Assembly: GCF_005484585.1 (NCBI RefSeq)
Contig: NZ_CP039435.1
Span: 2,852,001 to 2,916,000, forward strand
Direction: 5' to 3'
Origin: Brevundimonas sp. SGAir0440
GTDB taxonomy: Bacteria; Pseudomonadota; Alphaproteobacteria; Caulobacterales; Caulobacteraceae
Length of the DNA stretch: 64,000 bases
Positions 26,625-35,665 of the stretch are shown here, piece after piece (the stretch's first letter is position 1; each line of letters begins with the position of its first letter). The notes beneath the pieces were generated by a model, which searched no databases, was not told the origin of the DNA, and was given only the letters and a program-made list of their open reading frames with translations. The translations under genes were made by a program, and so were the position numbers.

Positions 26625-27188
26625 ATGAGCCAGGGCATACATCGCAAGATCCGGCCGGACGCCGTCTGGGCCGAGGTTCGTAAGGCGTGGGAGGACGGCG
26701 AGACCGCGCGGTCGGTCGCCGCGCGCTATGACGTCGGGGTTCACGCCCTGTGGAAGCGGCGCGAGGCTGAAGGCTGGAAACGGCCCGAGCCGACGCTGGC
26801 GCCGATCGAGCCGGCCGAGGGCTGGGACCGCCATATCCAGGCGCGGCGCGACGCCTTCAACGCCCAGCTGGAGGACGCGCGGGCGCTGGCGGAATGTCTG
26901 GCGGCGGCGATGACGGACGAGCGGCTGACGCAGGCGCCGCACTGGCATATTCCGTGGCTGTATCACTGGCGCGCGACGCATCTGGGGCCCGAGGCGACGG
27001 CGCGGGACCGGGCGCGGGCGATCGAAACGGGCCAGCCGTGGGCCGAGCGGTTCTGGGACGAGAACGGGGCGCTGAAGCCGCTGGCGTGGCTGGATCTGGA
27101 GATGGCGCGGCTGCATCCCGAGGACTGGCGCGCGGCCATCGGCCTGCCCGACGGCCTGCCCGAGGCGGCGACGCGATACGCGCCCTGA
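26625..27188 (+). CDS. helix-turn-helix protein, divergent paralogue
   Basis: A 187-residue protein with an N-terminal helix-turn-helix (KIRPDAVWAEVRKAWEDGETARSVAARYDV, then ALWKRREAEGW) matching the gene at 25708. Downstream it is an Ala-, Arg- and Trp-rich helical region without recognised motifs (PHWHIPWLYHWRATHLG). ATG 26625 is preferred to GTG 26607. The two paralogues are head-to-head with a 164-nt shared upstream region, suggesting local duplication followed by divergence. Confidence 0.7.
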   Translation: MSQGIHRKIRPDAVWAEVRKAWEDGETARSVAARYDVGVHALWKRREAEGWKRPEPTLAPIEPAEGWDRHIQARRDAFNAQLEDARALAECLAAAMTDERLTQAPHWHIPWLYHWRATHLGPEATARDRARAIETGQPWAERFWDENGALKPLAWLDLEMARLHPEDWRAAIGLPDGLPEAATRYAP

Positions 27189-27204
27189 GCGGCGCCGCAG
27201 TTGA

Positions 27205-27219
27205 CTTATCGGCGATAAG
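27205..27219. promoter_or_regulatory. dyad CTTATC-GGC-GATAAG upstream of the DEAD-box helicase gene
   Basis: Perfect 6-bp inverted repeat with a 3-nt spacer. It overlaps a TTGACT that could serve as a -35 for the helicase gene, whose long leader (about 240 nt) otherwise shows no feature. Possible operator; no regulator is identified. Confidence 0.35.
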
Positions 27220-27462
27220 CGCCCATTTGCGCGGCGTCGCACACTCGCGATCTCCGGCGTCTCCAGCGCGTGTGGGTCCCACCCGGACCTGTCTGTAGAA
27301 GCCGCCGGCCCCTCATATCCATTCGCTGCCCGGACACGCGGGGCGGCGCCCGATCCACCCCGCAGGCCTCCTCCCCGAGGCTCCGTCGGGACTGGCGGTG
27401 CGCGGCCCGACGGCGTCATGCCATGGCTGATCGCGCCCTGCCGCTACGCGAAAGACATTGCT

Positions 27463-28953
27463 GTGAGCACCACATTCGAATCCATGGGCCTGAACAAGGC
27501 CCTGCTGCAGGCGCTGGCCTCGACCGGCTATACCAAGCCGACCCCGATCCAGGAAAAGGCCATCCCCGACGTCATGGCCGGCAAGGACCTGTTGGGCATC
27601 GCCCAGACCGGCACCGGCAAGACCGCCGCCTTCGCCCTGCCGATCCTGCATCGCCTGGCCGAAAACCGCATTCCGCCCCGGCCGCGCACGACGCGCGTGC
27701 TGGTCCTGAGCCCCACGCGTGAGCTGGCCACCCAGATCGGCGACAGCTTCAAGGCCTACGGCGCGCACCTGGGCTTCCGGGTCGCCGTGATCTTCGGCGG
27801 CGTGAAATACGGCGCCCAGGAGCGGGCCCTGCAACAGGGTCTGGACATCCTGATCGCCGCGCCCGGCCGCCTGCTGGACCACATCCAGCAGAAGAACCTG
27901 GACCTGTCCTCGACCGAGATCTTCGTGCTGGACGAGGCCGACCAGATGCTGGACCTGGGCTTCATCAAGCCGATCCGCCAGATCGTCTCCAAGATTCCGG
28001 CCAAGCGTCAGAACCTGTTCTTCTCGGCGACTATGCCCGGCGAGATCGGCAAGCTGGCGGGCGAGCTGCTGAAGGACCCGGTCAAGGTCCAGGTCACGCC
28101 GCAGTCTACCACGGTGCAGCGCATCAGCCAGTCGGTCGTCTATATCGAACAGGGCCGCAAACGCGCCCTGCTGACCGAGATGTTCTCGGATCCCGAATAC
28201 ACGCGCTGCCTGGTCTTCACCAAGACCAAGCACGGCGCCGACAAGGTCGCGGCCTATCTGGAAGCCGGCGGCGTCGAGGCCGGGGCAATCCACGGCAACA
28301 AGAGCCAGCCCCAGCGTGAACGCACCCTGGAAGCCTTCAAGAAAGGCAAGCTGCGCGTCCTGGTCGCCACCGACATCGCCGCGCGCGGCATCGACGTGGA
28401 CGGCGTCTCGCACGTCGTGAACTTCGAACTGCCGCACGTGCCGGAAAGCTATGTCCACCGCATCGGCCGCACCGCGCGGGCGGGCAAGGACGGCACCGCC
28501 GTCAGCTTCGTCGCCGGCGACGAGATGAAGCTGTTGCGCGACATCGAAAAGGTCACGCGCCAGAAGATCCCGGCCATCGACCGCCGCAACGACAAGGCCC
28601 TGGGCCAGCTGGACGCCACCATCATGGCCACCGGCGTCGGCAAGAAGGCGACCCTGCCCGAGCGCGAGGGCGGCGAGCGCAACGAAGGCGGACGGGGTGG
28701 TCGCGGCCGTCGCAATCCCCACCGCGACGGCGTGCGTCCGGAAGGCGGCGGCCAGCCGCACCGCCAGCGTCGCAACCGCCCGGGCGAAACCCCGGCGGCC
28801 CCGCGTCCCGAGCGCGCCTACAACCCCCTGGCCGGCGAGCGCGTGCCGTCGATCAATGACAACGCCAAGCCGGCGGAAGGTCAGATGAAGCGCCGCCCGC
28901 GTCGCCGCCCGTCGAACGGCGGCAAGGGCTACGGCGGCGCCGCCAAGGGCTGA
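27463..28953 (+). CDS. DEAD-box RNA helicase (RhlE-like)
   Basis: ATP-dependent RNA helicase of about 496 residues. Motifs in order: Q motif (GYTKPTPIQEKAIP), I (AQTGTGKTAAF), Ia (SPTRELATQIG), II (VLDEADQMLDLGF), III (FSATMP), IV (LVFTKTKHGADKVA), V (ATDIAARGIDVDGV) and VI (HRIGRTARAG). The last 130 residues are a low-complexity Arg/Gly/Pro tail typical of RhlE proteins that bind rRNA and act in ribosome assembly or cold adaptation. GTG 27463 is favoured because the family begins just before FESMGL; ATG 27418 is possible. Confidence 0.93.
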   Translation: MSTTFESMGLNKALLQALASTGYTKPTPIQEKAIPDVMAGKDLLGIAQTGTGKTAAFALPILHRLAENRIPPRPRTTRVLVLSPTRELATQIGDSFKAYGAHLGFRVAVIFGGVKYGAQERALQQGLDILIAAPGRLLDHIQQKNLDLSSTEIFVLDEADQMLDLGFIKPIRQIVSKIPAKRQNLFFSATMPGEIGKLAGELLKDPVKVQVTPQSTTVQRISQSVVYIEQGRKRALLTEMFSDPEYTRCLVFTKTKHGADKVAAYLEAGGVEAGAIHGNKSQPQRERTLEAFKKGKLRVLVATDIAARGIDVDGVSHVVNFELPHVPESYVHRIGRTARAGKDGTAVSFVAGDEMKLLRDIEKVTRQKIPAIDRRNDKALGQLDATIMATGVGKKATLPEREGGERNEGGRGGRGRRNPHRDGVRPEGGGQPHRQRRNRPGETPAAPRPERAYNPLAGERVPSINDNAKPAEGQMKRRPRRRPSNGGKGYGGAAKG

Positions 28954-28962
28954 GCTTGAGGA

Positions 28963-28984
28963 TCGGGGAGCGTTTGCTCCCCGA
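28963..28984 (+). terminator. hairpin after the helicase gene
   Basis: Perfect 9-bp stem TCGGGGAGC/GCTCCCCGA with a GTTT loop, 10 nt past the helicase stop codon. No T tract follows, so it may act together with the next hairpin. Confidence 0.45.
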
Positions 28985-29002
28985 CACCATCATGTTGAGA
29001 CA

Positions 29003-29042
29003 ATAAAAAACGGCGGCTCCTGCGAAGGAGCCGCCGTTCTCA
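29003..29042. terminator. bidirectional intrinsic terminator
   Basis: Perfect 12-bp stem (29009-29020 with 29027-29038) and TGCGAA loop between the convergent helicase and fadL genes. An A6 run on the left gives a U tract for the minus strand, so termination of fadL is the clearest use. Confidence 0.75.
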
Positions 29043-29065
29043 TATCAACCGGGGCTGAGCGGAAC

Positions 29066-30415
29066 TTAGAAGTTCCAGGTCGCGCCCAGCGAGAAGCCGA
29101 CGCCCGAGCCTTGCGCTTCGCCGCGCAGGTTCGAGACGACCAGGCCGTTGCCATAGACGTCGCGGGTGTCGTTGATCGTCGCGGTGCTGATGTCGATGTA
29201 GGTCACGGCGCCGTCGAAGGTCATGTTGCCGATCGTCTTGGACAGACCGGCGGCGTAGAGCCAGCGATCGCCGTCCGGGATACGGGCGGTGCGGTGATCG
29301 TCCGGCGTCGGGGTCGGGTCGTAGCCCAGGCCGGCGCGGAAGGTCATGGACGGATCGATCTTGTAGTCGAAGCCGATCGCACCGGTGGTGACGTCGTCAT
29401 AGTCCTGAACGATGGTCGAGCCGCCGCCGGTGTAGGAGACGCGGATGGCGTCGAACTCGCTCCAGCCGATCTGATTGACCTGGGCGTTCAGGGTCAGGCG
29501 GTCGTTGACGGCGTAGCGGGCCGAGACGGTGGCGTACCAAGGCGTGGTGAAGGAGGCGCCGCCATCGGTCGAGACGTTGGCGCCGGCCAGGACGCCGGTC
29601 AGGCCCGAGATGTTCACCGAACCTTCCAGCTCGTGCTCGATCTTGGAGCGGTAGGACAGCCCCAGGTCCAGCTTGCCGAAGTGCATCTGGGCGCCGGCGT
29701 TCCATCCGTAATCCCAGCCGTCGCCTTCCAGCTGGTTGCGACCGTCGGTCGACGGCGAGACGACATAGGCCGGCGACAGCACGGCCGGGATCGGCACGTT
29801 CGGCAGGGCCGACGACAGGGTCGCCTTGGCGTACTGGGCGTCGAAGCCGGCGCCGATGTCCAGCCAGTCGGTGACCGTCATGGCGGCGACCAGGCTGACG
29901 TTGGCCGAGCGCAGTTCCGACGTCAGGGCGTCGTAACGGGCGAAGTCGGTCGGCTCATATTTGGTGGTGAAGTTGTAGGGCGCCTGGACGGCCAGGCCGA
30001 CATTGAAGCGGTCGCCGATCGGCATGGAGACGGCGAAGTTCGGCACGATGCCGCTTTCGACCACGTCATGCACGTGCGGGTCGCCGTTGACGGCGGCCGA
30101 GCGGCTGACGACGCCGACGCCCGGAACCGGAACGTTGTAGGTCAGGGTCGAACCGGTGTTGTCGACATCGGAGTCCAGGATCAGGCCGTGGGCGCCGAGG
30201 TAGACTTCGCGCTGGGTTCCGGCGATGGCGGCGGGGTTCCACCACAGCGACTGGACGCCTTTGTCGGCGCCGACGCCGGCGTTGGCGCGACCCTGGCCGC
30301 GGGTCGATTGTTCCTGGACATAGAAGGAGCCGGCCATGGCCGGGGCGGCGACGCCGGCCAGCAGGGCGGTCGTCAGGGCGATCCCGCCCATGCGGGCGAA
30401 GTTCCTGGAGGTCAT
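29066..30415 (-). CDS. fadL: OmpP1/FadL family outer-membrane transporter
   Basis: Outer-membrane beta-barrel for uptake of long-chain fatty acids or other hydrophobics, 449 residues. A signal peptide (about 1-28) ends in APAMA, followed by the family N-terminus GSFYVQEQSTRGQGRANAG, QSLWWNPAAIAG and alternating barrel strands through to the terminal aromatic residue (LGATWNF). The start at 30415 is preferred because AGG is 8 nt upstream; an ATG at 30424 is in frame. It has its own terminator. It plausibly supplies substrates to acyl-CoA dehydrogenases such as those at 54888-57932. Confidence 0.9.
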   Translation of the reverse strand: MTSRNFARMGGIALTTALLAGVAAPAMAGSFYVQEQSTRGQGRANAGVGADKGVQSLWWNPAAIAGTQREVYLGAHGLILDSDVDNTGSTLTYNVPVPGVGVVSRSAAVNGDPHVHDVVESGIVPNFAVSMPIGDRFNVGLAVQAPYNFTTKYEPTDFARYDALTSELRSANVSLVAAMTVTDWLDIGAGFDAQYAKATLSSALPNVPIPAVLSPAYVVSPSTDGRNQLEGDGWDYGWNAGAQMHFGKLDLGLSYRSKIEHELEGSVNISGLTGVLAGANVSTDGGASFTTPWYATVSARYAVNDRLTLNAQVNQIGWSEFDAIRVSYTGGGSTIVQDYDDVTTGAIGFDYKIDPSMTFRAGLGYDPTPTPDDHRTARIPDGDRWLYAAGLSKTIGNMTFDGAVTYIDISTATINDTRDVYGNGLVVSNLRGEAQGSGVGFSLGATWNF

Positions 30416-30577
30416 TTCATACACCTAAGTAAGCGCCGGCCGCATTACGCGCGGTCGATCAGGGGAGGAGCCCTCTCAGCGTTCGCGGCGCGAAAGCGTT
30501 GCGGGCAAGGCCCCCATCGGACCGGAAACAGGCGAAACCGTGGCGCCTGAGCCGCACATGATCACGGCTTTGCGAGG

Positions 30578-31345
30578 TTACGCAGCGGCAACGTCGATGC
30601 TTAGATTACGCAGTTCTGCGATCAAATCATGCGCCGCCGCATCGACCTGATCGGCATCGCGGCCACGAATGACCAGCTGGGTTCCGATCTCGCCGATGCT
30701 GCCATGGCCAAACGGATAGCTGCCGAAGGACAGCTCCCGACGCTGATTGGCCGCCGCCCGCAGCACATCGGCCACCGCCCCCTCGCCTACGCCGGTGACC
30801 TTCAAGGTCCGGGCATGAACGATGGCGCCGGTGCGCAAGCGCGGGGCCACATCCTCCAGCATCGCCTGCATGATCTTGGGCACGCCGGCCATGACGAAGA
30901 CATTGCCGATCTGGAAGCCGGGCGCGTCGGTGACCGGATTGGCGATCAGAACGCCGCCCTCGGGAATGCGCGCCATGCGACGGCGCGCGGCGTTGAACTC
31001 GTCGCCATAGCGGCGCGACAGGATGGCTAGCGCCTGGGGATGTTCGGGCAGGGCCACGCCGAAGGCGGCGGCCACGGCGTCGGCGGTGATGTCGTCATGG
31101 GTCGGACCGATGCCGCCGGTGGTGAAGACATAGTCCCAGCGTGAGCGCAGCGCGTCCAACGCCTCGACGATCCGGCCGTGATCGTCGCTGACGACCCGCG
31201 CCTCCATCAGATCGATCCCCAACGCCGCCAGAAACCGGGCGATGGTGTTGGTGTTGGTGTCCTGGGTCCGGCCCGACAGGATTTCGTCGCCGATGACCAG
31301 AACGGCGGCGGTCGGCGCAGAGGCGATTGAGGCGGCGTCGGTCAT
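30578..31345 (-). CDS. CinA-like / MoaB-fold molybdopterin-binding domain protein
   Basis: A 255-residue protein of COG1058, the N-terminal half of CinA without the PncC amidase domain. Visible: AAVLVIGDEILSGRTQDTNTNTIARFLAALG, FTTGGIGPTHDDITADAVAAAFG and MAGVPKIMQAML. Family members carry ADP-ribose pyrophosphatase activity in some bacteria; which activity this one has cannot be read from sequence. It is divergent from map, with 98 nt between. Confidence 0.9.
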   Translation of the reverse strand: MTDAASIASAPTAAVLVIGDEILSGRTQDTNTNTIARFLAALGIDLMEARVVSDDHGRIVEALDALRSRWDYVFTTGGIGPTHDDITADAVAAAFGVALPEHPQALAILSRRYGDEFNAARRRMARIPEGGVLIANPVTDAPGFQIGNVFVMAGVPKIMQAMLEDVAPRLRTGAIVHARTLKVTGVGEGAVADVLRAAANQRRELSFGSYPFGHGSIGEIGTQLVIRGRDADQVDAAAHDLIAELRNLSIDVAAA

Positions 31346-31443
31346 GCGGGAATCCGGGGGCAGGCTTGAGGTTTCATGCTATAACGCCCATCTGCGGCGA
31401 ACGGATTGCGCCGTATCCCGCCTTTTGCAGACCGATCGCCCCC

Positions 31444-32262
31444 ATGTACGAAACGCCCGAACTCGAAACCGACGTCCTGGTCCGCTCCAGCGCCATCCGC
31501 ATCCATGAGGCGGAAGACTTCGAAGGCATGCGCAAGGCCGGACGTCTGGTCGCCGAGGCGCTGGACATGATCGCGGCGCATGTGAAGCCGGGCGTCCTGA
31601 CCAGCACGATCGACGATCTGGTGCGCGAATTCACCCTGGACAACGGCGGCCTGCCCGCCTGCCTGGGCTACAAAGGCTACGAGAAGACCGTCTGCACCTC
31701 GATCAACCACGTCGTCTGCCACGGCATTCCCGGCGACCGGGTGCTGAAGGACGGCGACATCGTCAACATCGACCACACCGTGATCGTGGACGGCTGGCAC
31801 GGCGATTCCAGCCGCATGTATGCGGTGGGCGAGATCAATGCGCGGGCCAAGAAGCTGATCGACGTGACCTATCAGTCGCTGGATCTGGGCCTGGAGCAGG
31901 TCAAGCCGGGCAATACGTTCGGCGACATCGGCTATGCGATCCAGAAGTTCGTCGAGGCCCAGCGCATGAGCGTGGTGCGCGACTTCTGCGGCCACGGCAT
32001 CGGCCGCGTCTTCCACGACAGCCCCAATGTCCTGCACTACGGCCGTCGCGGCGAGGGCGCGGTGCTGAAACCCGGCATGTTCTTCACCGTCGAGCCGATG
32101 GTGAACCTGGGCAAACCGCACGTGAAGGTGCTGTCCGACGGCTGGACCGCCGTGACGCGCGACAAGTCCCTGTCGGCCCAGTGCGAGCACACCATCGGGG
32201 TGACGGAAGACGGACTGGAAATCTTCACGGCGTCGCCGGCGGGGCTGTTCCGACCGAATTGA
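31444..32262 (+). CDS. map: type I methionine aminopeptidase
   Basis: Removes the N-terminal methionine from nascent proteins. It has 272 residues with all five metal ligands in context: NIDHTVIVDGWHGDSSRMY (two Asp), GHGIGRVFH (His), FTVEPMVN (Glu) and QCEHTIGV (Glu). The frame is open back to 31327, but ATG 31444 begins the conserved part after a roughly 25-residue leader. It is followed at 52 nt by radC. Confidence 0.95.
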   Translation: MYETPELETDVLVRSSAIRIHEAEDFEGMRKAGRLVAEALDMIAAHVKPGVLTSTIDDLVREFTLDNGGLPACLGYKGYEKTVCTSINHVVCHGIPGDRVLKDGDIVNIDHTVIVDGWHGDSSRMYAVGEINARAKKLIDVTYQSLDLGLEQVKPGNTFGDIGYAIQKFVEAQRMSVVRDFCGHGIGRVFHDSPNVLHYGRRGEGAVLKPGMFFTVEPMVNLGKPHVKVLSDGWTAVTRDKSLSAQCEHTIGVTEDGLEIFTASPAGLFRPN

Positions 32263-32314
32263 ACCCTTGATCCCCAATCGCAATACGCACAGGTTGCGTT
32301 GAGCGGGAGGGATC

Positions 32315-33052
32315 ATGCTCGACGACAAGGCGTCCGAAGTCGGGGACAAGCCCAAGCCGCGCCACAGCGGTCATCGCGACCGGCTGCGTGAGCGGGCGGC
32401 GAAGGGGGGCTTGGGCGCCCTGCCCGACTATGAGCTGCTGGAACTACTGTTGTTTCGTAGCGTGCCCTACAAGGACACCAAGCCGCTGGCCAAGGATCTG
32501 CTGGCGCGGTTCGGAGGGCTGGAGGGGATCGGGGCAGCCAGCCATGAGGCGATCGAGGATCAGGTGGCGCGGTCGATGGGATATGCCGTCGGCAAGGCGA
32601 CGCGGGCGGTGGCGCTGGACCTTCAGCTGATCTTCGACGTGACGCGGCGGATCGCGCGCGAGCCGACGGCCAAGCGGCCGGTGATCTCGTCGTGGACGGC
32701 GCTCCTGGCCTATGTCCGCGTCGCCTTGCAGCACGAGCCGCGCGAGCAGTTCCGGGTCCTGTATCTGGACAAGAAGAACCAGCTGATCCTGGACGAGGTG
32801 CAGAACCGCGGCACGGTCGATCATGCGCCGGTCTATCCGCGCGAGGTCGTGCGGCGCGCGCTGGAGCTGTCGGCCAGCGCCCTGATCCTGGTGCACAACC
32901 ATCCGTCGGGCGACCCGACCCCCAGCCGCGCCGATATCGAAATCACGAAACAGGTTGTGCAGGCCGGCCGCGCCCTTAACGTCGAGGTTCACGACCATCT
33001 GGTCGTCGGCCGCGACGGGGTGGCCAGCTTCAAGCAACTGGGCCTGATGTGA
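32315..33052 (+). CDS. radC: RadC family JAB-domain protein
   Basis: A 245-residue protein with an N-terminal helix-hairpin-helix part (YELLELLLFRSVPYKDTKPLAKDLLARFG) and a C-terminal JAB/MPN metalloprotease-like domain with the JAMM signature LVHNHPSGDPTPSRADIEIT. Despite the historical name, a DNA-repair role is not established. A good GGGAGG precedes the ATG. The stop overlaps the GTG of the next gene by 4 nt (GTGA). Confidence 0.93.
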   Translation: MLDDKASEVGDKPKPRHSGHRDRLRERAAKGGLGALPDYELLELLLFRSVPYKDTKPLAKDLLARFGGLEGIGAASHEAIEDQVARSMGYAVGKATRAVALDLQLIFDVTRRIAREPTAKRPVISSWTALLAYVRVALQHEPREQFRVLYLDKKNQLILDEVQNRGTVDHAPVYPREVVRRALELSASALILVHNHPSGDPTPSRADIEITKQVVQAGRALNVEVHDHLVVGRDGVASFKQLGLM

Positions 33053-33573
33053 ACGACAGGATTCTGACGACCGAGCGACTGGTGATGAGCCCCGTCTCGA
33101 CACAGGATTTCGACGATCTGCTGACCCTCTGGGCCGATGAGGATTTCACGCGCCACATCATGGGTCGGGCGCTGGGCCGCGAAGAGGTGTGGTTCCGGCT
33201 GCTGCGCGATCTCGGCCATTGGTCGGCGATGGGCTATGGCAACTGGACGATCCGGCTGCGGGACGACGGAACCTATCTGGGCAGCGTCGGGGTGTTGGAC
33301 TATCGCCGCGAGCTGGAGCCGCCGTTCGACGCGCCAGAGCTGGGCTGGGGCGTGGCGCCGGGGTTTCAGGGGCGGGGCTATGCGGCCGAGGCGCTGACGG
33401 CGGCCCTGGACTGGACCGACCGGAGGCTGGAGCGGCGAACCGTCTGCATGATCGCGCCCGAGAACCTGGCCTCGCTGAAGCTGGCGGCGCGGGTCGGCTA
33501 TCGCCCCTATGCGCGCGCGACCTACAAGGATCATCCGGTGCAGTTGTTCGAACGGCCACGGCGCGCGCCGTAG
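33049..33573 (+). CDS. GNAT family N-acetyltransferase (RimJ/RimL-like)
   Basis: A 174-residue acetyltransferase with TERLVMSPVS at the N-terminus, WTIRLRDDGTYLGSVGVLDY, ELGWGVAPGFQGRGYAAEALTAAL (acetyl-CoA pyrophosphate loop) and IAPENLASLKLAARVGYRP. The GTG start overlaps the radC stop, implying coupled translation. The substrate is unknown; this subgroup includes ribosomal-protein N-terminal and small-molecule acetyltransferases. Confidence 0.88.
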   Translation: MNDRILTTERLVMSPVSTQDFDDLLTLWADEDFTRHIMGRALGREEVWFRLLRDLGHWSAMGYGNWTIRLRDDGTYLGSVGVLDYRRELEPPFDAPELGWGVAPGFQGRGYAAEALTAALDWTDRRLERRTVCMIAPENLASLKLAARVGYRPYARATYKDHPVQLFERPRRAP

Positions 33574-33629
33574 GTCGGCATTAAGGATTACCGGGCAAAC
33601 TGGCGCTGAACGAAGTGTGAGTGCCCGTC

Positions 33630-33872
33630 ATGCCCATGTCCGTGGAAACGCTGCGCCAGCATCTGGTCGAAGCCTTCGCCGACGCCGAGATCGAGATCGA
33701 GGATCTGGCGGGCGACGGCGACCACTATCGCGCGCGGATCGTGTCGAGCGCCTTCGCCGGCCTGCCGCGCGTACGTCAGCACCAGATGGTCTATGCCGCG
33801 CTGAAGGGTCAGATGGGCGGCGAACTGCACGCCCTGGCGCTGGAGACCTCCGCGCCGGCCAAGGAGGGCTGA
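33630..33872 (+). CDS. BolA family protein
   Basis: An 80-residue BolA-fold protein: ETLRQHLVEAFADAEIEIEDLAGDGDHYRARIVSSAFAGLPRVRQHQMVYAALKGQM. The invariant histidine is in VRQHQMVY. The closest subgroup by sequence is IbaG/BolA2-like, which partners monothiol glutaredoxins; a Grx4-type gene is 1 kb downstream at 34872. The start could also be 33621 (GTG) or 33636 (ATG). Confidence 0.9.
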   Translation: MPMSVETLRQHLVEAFADAEIEIEDLAGDGDHYRARIVSSAFAGLPRVRQHQMVYAALKGQMGGELHALALETSAPAKEG

Positions 33873-33877
33873 GGGCC

Positions 33878-34780
33878 ATGCGCTATCGCCCCTTCGGCGT
33901 CTCCGGCTCCGCCATCTCGAACCTGACGCTGAGTTTCGGCGCCGGCGTGCTGAAGCGCGGGCGCGAGGCCGGGTTGGACCTGCTGTACTCGGCGCTGGAA
34001 GCGGGGGTAAACAGCTATCGGCTGGAGACCGCCGACCCGGTGGCGGCCGAGGTGCTGGGCGAGGCCCTGTCGCATGTGGATCGCAAGCTGGTCTATGTCA
34101 GCCTGACCCTGGGCGCCGGCGACGGCCGCGACCAGCAGCGCGACTTCTCCGCACAAGGCATGACGGCGGCCATCGACCGGGTGCTGCACTTCTCGGGCCT
34201 GGGGTGGATCGACGTGGCGGTGCTGCACGAGCCGGGCGAGACCGAACTGGCGCAATCGTCGCTCAGCGCGCTGAAGGCCATGCGCGCCACCGGACGGATC
34301 AAGCTTCTGGGCATCGCCGGCGGCGGCGACGTCATGGACGCCTATGTGTCGACAGGGGCGTTTGACGCCCTGCTGACGCCGTTCGACATCAACGCCGACT
34401 GGAAGATCCGAAACCGCATCCGCTCGGCGCGCGAGCAGGACATGGCGGTCTTCGCCTACGATTTCTACGCCGACCGGCGCGCGCGGGCGCCGGATGCGCC
34501 GATCTTCAAAAAGGGGCTGTTCGGCTTCGGCAAGGACAAGCGTCCCGTCGATACGCCCAAGAAGGACGCCTTCGGCTTCCTGTACCGCACCCAGAACTGG
34601 ACGGCCGAGGCGATCTGCCTGTCCTACGTGCTGACAGACCCGTCGGTGTCCAGCGTGATCGTCACTCCGACCGACACCGATCGACTGGCGACACTGGCCG
34701 CCGCGCCCGAGCGGGACATGCCGCCGGGCCTGGCCGCGCAGATCGAGATGGCGCGCGTCGTGGCCAATCAGGCGGCCTGA
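33878..34780 (+). CDS. aldo/keto reductase family protein
   Basis: A 300-residue TIM-barrel protein beginning MRYRPFGVSGSAISNLTLSFG, with GVNSYRLETADP, DVAVLHEPGE and KLLGIAGGG. The usual Asp-Tyr-Lys-His catalytic set is poorly conserved, so reductase activity is doubtful. ATG 33878 follows AAGGAGGGC; a far longer frame upstream is an artefact. Between BolA and glutaredoxin genes, it may be a divergent member of an iron-sulfur or redox cluster. Confidence 0.75.
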   Translation: MRYRPFGVSGSAISNLTLSFGAGVLKRGREAGLDLLYSALEAGVNSYRLETADPVAAEVLGEALSHVDRKLVYVSLTLGAGDGRDQQRDFSAQGMTAAIDRVLHFSGLGWIDVAVLHEPGETELAQSSLSALKAMRATGRIKLLGIAGGGDVMDAYVSTGAFDALLTPFDINADWKIRNRIRSAREQDMAVFAYDFYADRRARAPDAPIFKKGLFGFGKDKRPVDTPKKDAFGFLYRTQNWTAEAICLSYVLTDPSVSSVIVTPTDTDRLATLAAAPERDMPPGLAAQIEMARVVANQAA

Positions 34781-34871
34781 CCGGCCTAAGCGGTTGTGCA
34801 GAACGTCGCGGACGCCTTGACCGCGACCGTTCGGCTCCCTAGCTGACGGGCTTCACGAAAGGCCCGTATCC

Positions 34872-35225
34872 GTGACCGACACCGCCCAAGCCGCCGATCC
34901 CGTCCACGCCTTCATCGGCGAAACCGTCGCCCAGAACGACGTGGTTCTGTTCATGAAGGGCACGCCGGACCAGCCGCGCTGCGGCTTCTCGTCTCTGGCG
35001 GTGCAAATCCTGGATCATGTCGGCGCCGGCTTCGTGGGCGTGGACGTGCTGCAGGACGAAGCCCTGCGCGAAGGCATCAAGAGCTTCACCGACTGGCCCA
35101 CCATTCCGCAGCTCTATGTGAAGGGCGAGTTCGTGGGCGGATCGGACATCATCCGCGAAATGTTCCAGGCCGGTGAACTTCAGGCCCTGATGGTCGAGAA
35201 GGGCGTGCCGCTCGGCGAGGCCTGA
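34872..35225 (+). CDS. grxD: monothiol glutaredoxin (Grx4/GrxD type)
   Basis: A 117-residue protein of the CGFS class: the active site reads PRCGFSSLAVQIL, with FMKGTPDQ before it and DWPTIPQLYVKGEFVGGSDIIREMF after. These glutaredoxins bind [2Fe-2S] clusters with BolA partners and deliver them to apoproteins. It starts with GTG at 34872 and ends in a TGATG overlap with the thioesterase gene. Confidence 0.95.
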   Translation: MTDTAQAADPVHAFIGETVAQNDVVLFMKGTPDQPRCGFSSLAVQILDHVGAGFVGVDVLQDEALREGIKSFTDWPTIPQLYVKGEFVGGSDIIREMFQAGELQALMVEKGVPLGEA

Positions 35226-35665
35226 TGGCCAGAAAGACCCTCACGCCGCGCGAGGACCGCGAAGTCTTCGTCGTGCCGCTGGACGTGCGGCCCGAGCACA
35301 TCGACGCCAACGGTCACGTCAACAACGTCGTCTATGTCGGCTGGCTGCAGGATGCGGGCACGGCCCACTGGAATGCGCGCTTCGACGAGGCGACGCGGGC
35401 TAAATGGTCGTGGGTAGCGACCCGGCATGAGATCGACTATCTGCGCGGCATCGAGCCGGGCGCCGAGGGCGTGGTCGCGCGCACCTGGGTCGGCGATCCG
35501 CAGGGACCGCGCTTCACCCGCTACGTCCGTATCGAGGACGCCCAGGGCCGCGTCTGCGCCCAGGGCGTCACCGAATGGGTGCTGGTGGACGCTGCGACCC
35601 TGAGACCGCAGCGCATTCCGCCAGACATGCTGATCGTGTTCGAGACGCCTACTTCAGCGGATTGA
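35225..35665 (+). CDS. acyl-CoA thioesterase, 4HBT hotdog family (YbgC-like)
   Basis: A 146-residue hotdog-fold protein: LDVRPEHIDANGHVNNVVYVGWLQDAGTAHW places the catalytic Asp and the Asn/Gly helix motif, and LRGIEPGAEGVVARTWVGDPQGPRFTRYVRI forms the central strands. It probably hydrolyses acyl-CoA thioesters of unknown chain length. It is translationally coupled to grxD (TGATG). The 3' end overlaps the convergent lipoprotein gene by 17 nt. Confidence 0.9.
   Translation: MARKTLTPREDREVFVVPLDVRPEHIDANGHVNNVVYVGWLQDAGTAHWNARFDEATRAKWSWVATRHEIDYLRGIEPGAEGVVARTWVGDPQGPRFTRYVRIEDAQGRVCAQGVTEWVLVDAATLRPQRIPPDMLIVFETPTSAD

Noticed and set aside
30425..30577. Possible riboswitch or small RNA between fadL and the CinA-like gene
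   Set aside because: No stable stem, conserved motif or promoter could be recognised by reading.
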